From: CALFXN01 sp964451935
GTDB taxonomy: Bacteria > Synergistota > Synergistia > Synergistales > Aminobacteriaceae
DNA length: 27,778 nt
Reading direction: 5' to 3'
NCBI GenBank assembly: GCA_964451935.1
Contig: CAYVKE010000033.1
Coordinates: 1-27,778, forward strand
Both the position numbers and the translations under genes were made by a program. Every line of letters starts with the position of its first letter. Positions within the stretch are counted from its first letter, which is position 1. Positions 24,764-27,778 of the stretch are shown in pieces. Below the pieces are notes generated by a model. The model was not told where the DNA came from, made no database searches, and worked only from the letters and a program-made list of their open reading frames with translations.

Positions 24764-26289
24764 TGGGGAAACACGGTCGCTTCGTGGTGGTCTCGAACAG
24801 GCTTCCCGTCACCATCCGGGATGACGGAGGCCGGCTCCTGGTCATGCCGGGGAGCGGGGGGCTCGTAACGGCCATGAGTCCGGTGCTGCAATCGAGGGGC
24901 GGAATATGGATCGGATGGCCCGGGAAATCGGAGCATGCTTCCCAAGACGAGGTCATCGGAGCGCTGGACGCGGGAGCGGAAGACCGGGGCTTCGATCTGG
25001 TTCCGGTCTTCCTGCCGGCCGAAGTCGCCGACAGGTATTACGAAGGGTTCTCCAACGCCACGATATGGCCGTTGTTTCACGATCTTCAGGGGCGGACGGT
25101 CTTTGAAGGAGCGTACTACAGAGCCTATCTTGAAGCGAACAGACTGTTCGCCGATTGCGTCGAATCCTGCACGGGGGACCGGGACTTCATCTGGGTGCAC
25201 GATTACCATCTCATGGATGTCGCCCGAATACTCAGGGAACGAGGCGCAAAACGAACGTGCGCCTTTTTTTTGCATATTCCCTTTCCTCCGCCGGATATTT
25301 TCATGAAACTTCCGTGGAGAAGAGAGATTCTCGAAGCGCTCTTCCGTTACGACCTTATCGGATTACAGACTTTTCGCGACCGGCGGAATTTTCTTCATTG
25401 CGTCGACGACATTTCCCCGTGCGCCCATGTTTCGGGACATGGGCAGGTCATTCGCGTCGAGCGAGAGAACAGGCAAATCTCTCTCGGCGTTTTCCCCATC
25501 GGCATCGATGCTGCGAGTTTCGAGAATACATCCCTCGAAACAAACGTCCGGCTGGAGGAGCGCCAAATACGGAAGGCGTCCGGGAATCGCAAGATCATTC
25601 TCGGCGTGGACCGTCTGGACTACACCAAGGGGATTCCGCACCGATTCCGCGCGTTTCAAAAAGCGCTCGAGACGCATCCCGAACTCAGGGGAAATGTAAC
25701 ATTGATTCAGATCGCCGTTCCGAGCAGACAAATGGTCGAAGGATACGCCCCTCTCCGGGAGGAGATCGAACAGATCGCGGGCCATATCAACGGACGTTTT
25801 ACGTCGTCCGACTGGGTTCCCGTTGTTCTTCTCGTCCGGAGTATGGAAAGAGAGCAACTCGTTGCGTATTACCGCGCGGCGGATATCGCGCTGATCACTC
25901 CGTTGAAGGATGGAATGAACCTCGTATGCAAGGAGTATTGCGCGGCGCGAACCGAGGATACCGGAGTTCTGATCCTCAGCGAATTCGCCGGGGCGGCGGC
26001 GCAGCTCTACAAAGGCGCGCTGATGGTCAATCCCCATGATATCGACGGAACGGCGGACGCCATTGCGTCCGCCGCGTCGATGTCGCGGACGGAACAGCGC
26101 CGCCGGATGAAGATATTGCGCCAGATGATCCGGCAAAAGAACGTCTACTGGTGGGTGGATACCTTCATACAGGTGGCCTCCGGGAGGGACGCCGCCGGAT
26201 TTTTCGGTGAAGGGTTCCGTCCCTACCCGCAATTTCTGTTTCCAGGCAAAGACGACGACGTCAGCGTTTTTTCGAGGATTGGAAGCTGA
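24760..26289 (+). CDS. otsA: Trehalose-6-phosphate synthase
   Basis: 509-residue GT20 enzyme. Family motifs: VVVSNRLPVTI at the start, GSGGLVTAMSPV, WIGWPG, WVHDYHLMDV, FFLHIPFPPPDIF, GVDRLDYTKGIPHRFRAF (282-299), TPLKDGMNLVCKEYCAAR and ALMVNPHDIDGTADAI. Uses an NDP-glucose and glucose-6-phosphate. It is a little longer than E. coli OtsA because of a C-terminal tail (PYPQFLFPGKDDD). The ATG has AAGGAG upstream and overlaps the otsB stop. A related product, such as glucosylglycerol-phosphate, cannot be fully excluded, but pairing with otsB supports trehalose. Its last 29 bases overlap the MFS gene on the other strand. Confidence 0.93.
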   Translation: MMGKHGRFVVVSNRLPVTIRDDGGRLLVMPGSGGLVTAMSPVLQSRGGIWIGWPGKSEHASQDEVIGALDAGAEDRGFDLVPVFLPAEVADRYYEGFSNATIWPLFHDLQGRTVFEGAYYRAYLEANRLFADCVESCTGDRDFIWVHDYHLMDVARILRERGAKRTCAFFLHIPFPPPDIFMKLPWRREILEALFRYDLIGLQTFRDRRNFLHCVDDISPCAHVSGHGQVIRVERENRQISLGVFPIGIDAASFENTSLETNVRLEERQIRKASGNRKIILGVDRLDYTKGIPHRFRAFQKALETHPELRGNVTLIQIAVPSRQMVEGYAPLREEIEQIAGHINGRFTSSDWVPVVLLVRSMEREQLVAYYRAADIALITPLKDGMNLVCKEYCAARTEDTGVLILSEFAGAAAQLYKGALMVNPHDIDGTADAIASAASMSRTEQRRRMKILRQMIRQKNVYWWVDTFIQVASGRDAAGFFGEGFRPYPQFLFPGKDDDVSVFSRIGS

Positions 26290-27424
26290 GAACGGCCGGA
26301 AGCGCGAAGACCGGGGCGATTCCGAGGATGACCATCGTGACGTGCAGGCCGAAAGAATCCGCGACGGCGCCGAGCGGCGCGGTGAAGAGCCCTCCGAGTC
26401 CGAACGCGAAGCCCATGATGATGGAACTCGCCATCGCCCGCGCGTGCGGGGCCGCCTCTTGCGCCATTGCGTTCGTGATCGGCTCGGTGGCGGTCAGCGC
26501 GCCGTAGCCCAACGTATAGAAGGCCACGGAAAGCCATCCGTCCGTCAGGGCCGCGGGAACGAGCAGCAGCGGCGCGGCTCCCAACAGTCTCGCGAGGGTT
26601 CTTTCGCGCCCGAAGCGTTCGGCGACGCGGCTGAAAATCAGCGGAGAAATGGCTGCGGACAGCATGATGACGAAGAGCACGACCCCGATTTTTTCCAGCG
26701 ACCCGCCTCTGGAGGCGACGACGACCGGGAGGAAGAACCGGATCCCCTGCTCGGAAACCGAACGGAACACCGAAACGAGCCAGACCCTCCAGACTCTGCC
26801 GAACACGTCGCCGAAACTCCGGAAGATGCCCGTCGAAAGCGTGACGCCGCCGGGATCCCGGAGCTTCGGGATCATCACGAGCGCGAGCGATATCGCCGCC
26901 GCGACCGGGACGATCGCGACCGTCCACATCCATTGCAGGCCCATGACGCGGACGAGCGTGACCGCGTAGAGCGGGCTCGCGGCCGCCGCGAGCATCCCCC
27001 CGAGTCCGAACAGCGCGATGTAGCTCGACAGGTTGACGCCGCCGCACAGATGCCCGACGCCTCCGCTGCCTTGCGGGTGGAAGACGGCGCTTCCGATGCT
27101 CCAGAGTCCGGCCAGGAACAGCGCGACGCCGTAATTGGGCGAGAGGGGGAGCAGGGTCGCGCCGAGGCAGGCGAGCGCCGGTCCGGCGATAATGTACCAG
27201 GGACGCTCGGTGCGGTCCGACCAGTAGCCGAAGATCGGCTGCCCGAGCATGGTGATCAGACCTGCGAGCGAGTTCAGAGCCCCGGCTTCCGCGAGCGAGA
27301 GCCCGAGCCGTCGGACCAGTTCGGGAACGAATGTCGGCAGAAAAGATATGTGGATATCGTTCAGAAAATGCAACAGGCTGAGCAGCGCGATCTGCTCGGG
27401 CGGGCGGGCGTTTCGGACATTCAT
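26261..27424 (-). CDS. MFS transporter, fosmidomycin-resistance (Fsr)-like
   Basis: 387 residues with about twelve membrane helices. The N-terminus LLSLLHFLNDIHISFLPTFV, then SLAEAGALNSL, GQPIFGYWSDRTER and AVFHPQGSGGVGHL, follows the pattern of Fsr-type efflux proteins. Substrate unknown: Fsr relatives export fosmidomycin, but many serve other small molecules. The start has CAGGAG 9 bases upstream and a good divergent promoter. A truncated relative lies at 21770-21895, so this transporter type was once duplicated or moved in this region. Confidence 0.87.
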   Translation of the reverse strand: MNVRNARPPEQIALLSLLHFLNDIHISFLPTFVPELVRRLGLSLAEAGALNSLAGLITMLGQPIFGYWSDRTERPWYIIAGPALACLGATLLPLSPNYGVALFLAGLWSIGSAVFHPQGSGGVGHLCGGVNLSSYIALFGLGGMLAAAASPLYAVTLVRVMGLQWMWTVAIVPVAAAISLALVMIPKLRDPGGVTLSTGIFRSFGDVFGRVWRVWLVSVFRSVSEQGIRFFLPVVVASRGGSLEKIGVVLFVIMLSAAISPLIFSRVAERFGRERTLARLLGAAPLLLVPAALTDGWLSVAFYTLGYGALTATEPITNAMAQEAAPHARAMASSIIMGFAFGLGGLFTAPLGAVADSFGLHVTMVILGIAPVFALPAVLSFQSSKKR

Positions 27425-27475
27425 GGGGATCACTCCTGATTCCGGAAAAAACTTCCCGGCGGCGAATTGTATGCC

Positions 27476-27503
27476 ATTATAACAGTCGCACCGCTTCTGT
27501 CTA
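27476..27503 (-). promoter_or_regulatory. Promoter of the MFS transporter gene
   Basis: The minus strand has TAGACA (five of six), 16 bases, then TATAAT, with TGT just in front (extended -10). Transcription would start near 27469, about 45 bases before the ATG at 27424. Confidence 0.65.
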
Positions 27504-27561
27504 TCTTGATGAAGCAATGTTTCATTCAGCGAGACGTTTTCGTTTCGGAAGCGCCCCGCCC

Positions 27562-27590
27562 TTGACGGAGCGACGGCGTCGGCGGATTAT
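27562..27590 (+). promoter_or_regulatory. Possible promoter of the right-edge gene
   Basis: TTGACG (five of six), 17 bases, then GATTAT (four of six), about 40 bases before the ATG at 27631. The -35 is good and the -10 is weak. Confidence 0.4.
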
Positions 27591-27630
27591 ACAGAGGCTT
27601 CGAAGCGGGATCGACGAGAGGTGAGACGAA

Positions 27631-27778
27631 ATGGCGTCACTGACGACGACGCTGCTGGTGATCTGGGCGTTCCTGGCGACTGGGATCGCCGCCCTGCTGC
27701 TGATCCGTTCGCGGAAGGCGGAACCGAAAATCGACGTCCAGGGGGGGATCGAACATATGCGTTCGATCGGACACCTGT
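27631..27778 (+). CDS. Membrane-anchored protein, possibly DUF4230 (3' end outside window)
   Basis: Only 49 codons are present. An N-terminal helix (LLVIWAFLATGIAALLLI) is followed by a basic stop-transfer SRK and then KIDVQGGIEHMRSIGHL. That short segment after one anchor helix resembles the start of DUF4230 proteins, but the sequence is too short to be sure. The start has GAGAGGTGA upstream. Confidence 0.55.
   Translation, partial: MASLTTTLLVIWAFLATGIAALLLIRSRKAEPKIDVQGGIEHMRSIGHL

Noticed and set aside
26207..27439. Long plus-strand frame opposite the MFS gene
   Set aside because: Low-complexity Arg/Asp/Glu content and no motif; the minus strand encodes a clear transporter with promoter and ribosome site.
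1..27778. CRISPR array, tRNA, rRNA, insertion sequence or integrase
   Set aside because: No spaced direct repeats, cloverleaf, rRNA core sequence or transposase-like protein was seen on either strand.

Overview
This is a GC-rich, gene-dense bacterial window of tightly packed operons, many overlapping by 1-50 bases, most with clear GGAGG-type ribosome binding sites. Signal peptides, a predicted outer-membrane beta-barrel and a CsgG-like protein point to a diderm (Gram-negative) cell. Chemotaxis receptors, a di-iron oxygen sensor and several c-di-GMP proteins suggest a motile, probably anaerobic or oxygen-avoiding organism. Synergistota would fit, but nothing here proves the phylum. No rRNA, tRNA, CRISPR array, insertion sequence or phage gene was recognised.

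Layout. (1) 1-1104, minus strand: a small Cys-containing PAS protein followed by a dCache chemoreceptor that runs off the left edge; a possible sigma-28-type promoter lies upstream. (2) 1349-10017, plus strand: a CsgG-TPR periplasmic protein, then a polysaccharide synthesis and export locus: a BcsB-like subunit, an XagA-like beta-barrel, an NfrB-type family-2 glycosyltransferase with an N-terminal c-di-GMP-binding MshEN domain, a polytopic membrane protein and a secreted alpha/alpha-barrel enzyme. The BcsB-like and glycosyltransferase genes are each broken by one frameshift. (3) 10054-11460, minus strand: mannose-1-phosphate guanylyltransferase/mannose-6-phosphate isomerase, divergent from (4) 11596-16869, plus strand: an MGDG-synthase-like glycosyltransferase, a PAS-GGDEF-EAL protein, an ODP-type di-iron oxygen sensor and a soluble chemoreceptor. 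An HD-GYP phosphodiesterase (16948-18108) follows. (5) 18016-19695, minus strand: a Ski2-like helicase overlapping the HD-GYP gene tail to tail. (6) 19780-21709, plus strand: a PH-like membrane protein, an 89-residue unknown, a dihydroorotate dehydrogenase-like flavoprotein and a 52-residue acidic peptide. (7) 21710-22053: a long hairpin, a decayed piece of an MFS transporter gene, a good promoter and a leader with a perfect palindrome. (8) 22054-26289, plus strand: a trehalose operon (DUF5752, TreT-like, OtsB, OtsA). (9) 26261-27424, minus strand: an Fsr-like MFS transporter, divergent from a truncated membrane-anchored protein at the right edge.

How it may work together (inference): the MshEN domain would let c-di-GMP switch the polysaccharide synthase on, the EAL and HD-GYP proteins would lower c-di-GMP, and the di-iron sensor with its soluble receptor, encoded in the same operon as the EAL protein, would link oxygen to motility and possibly to matrix production. 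GDP-mannose from the ManC-type enzyme could feed the polymer. Trehalose made by two routes would serve osmotic or desiccation protection.
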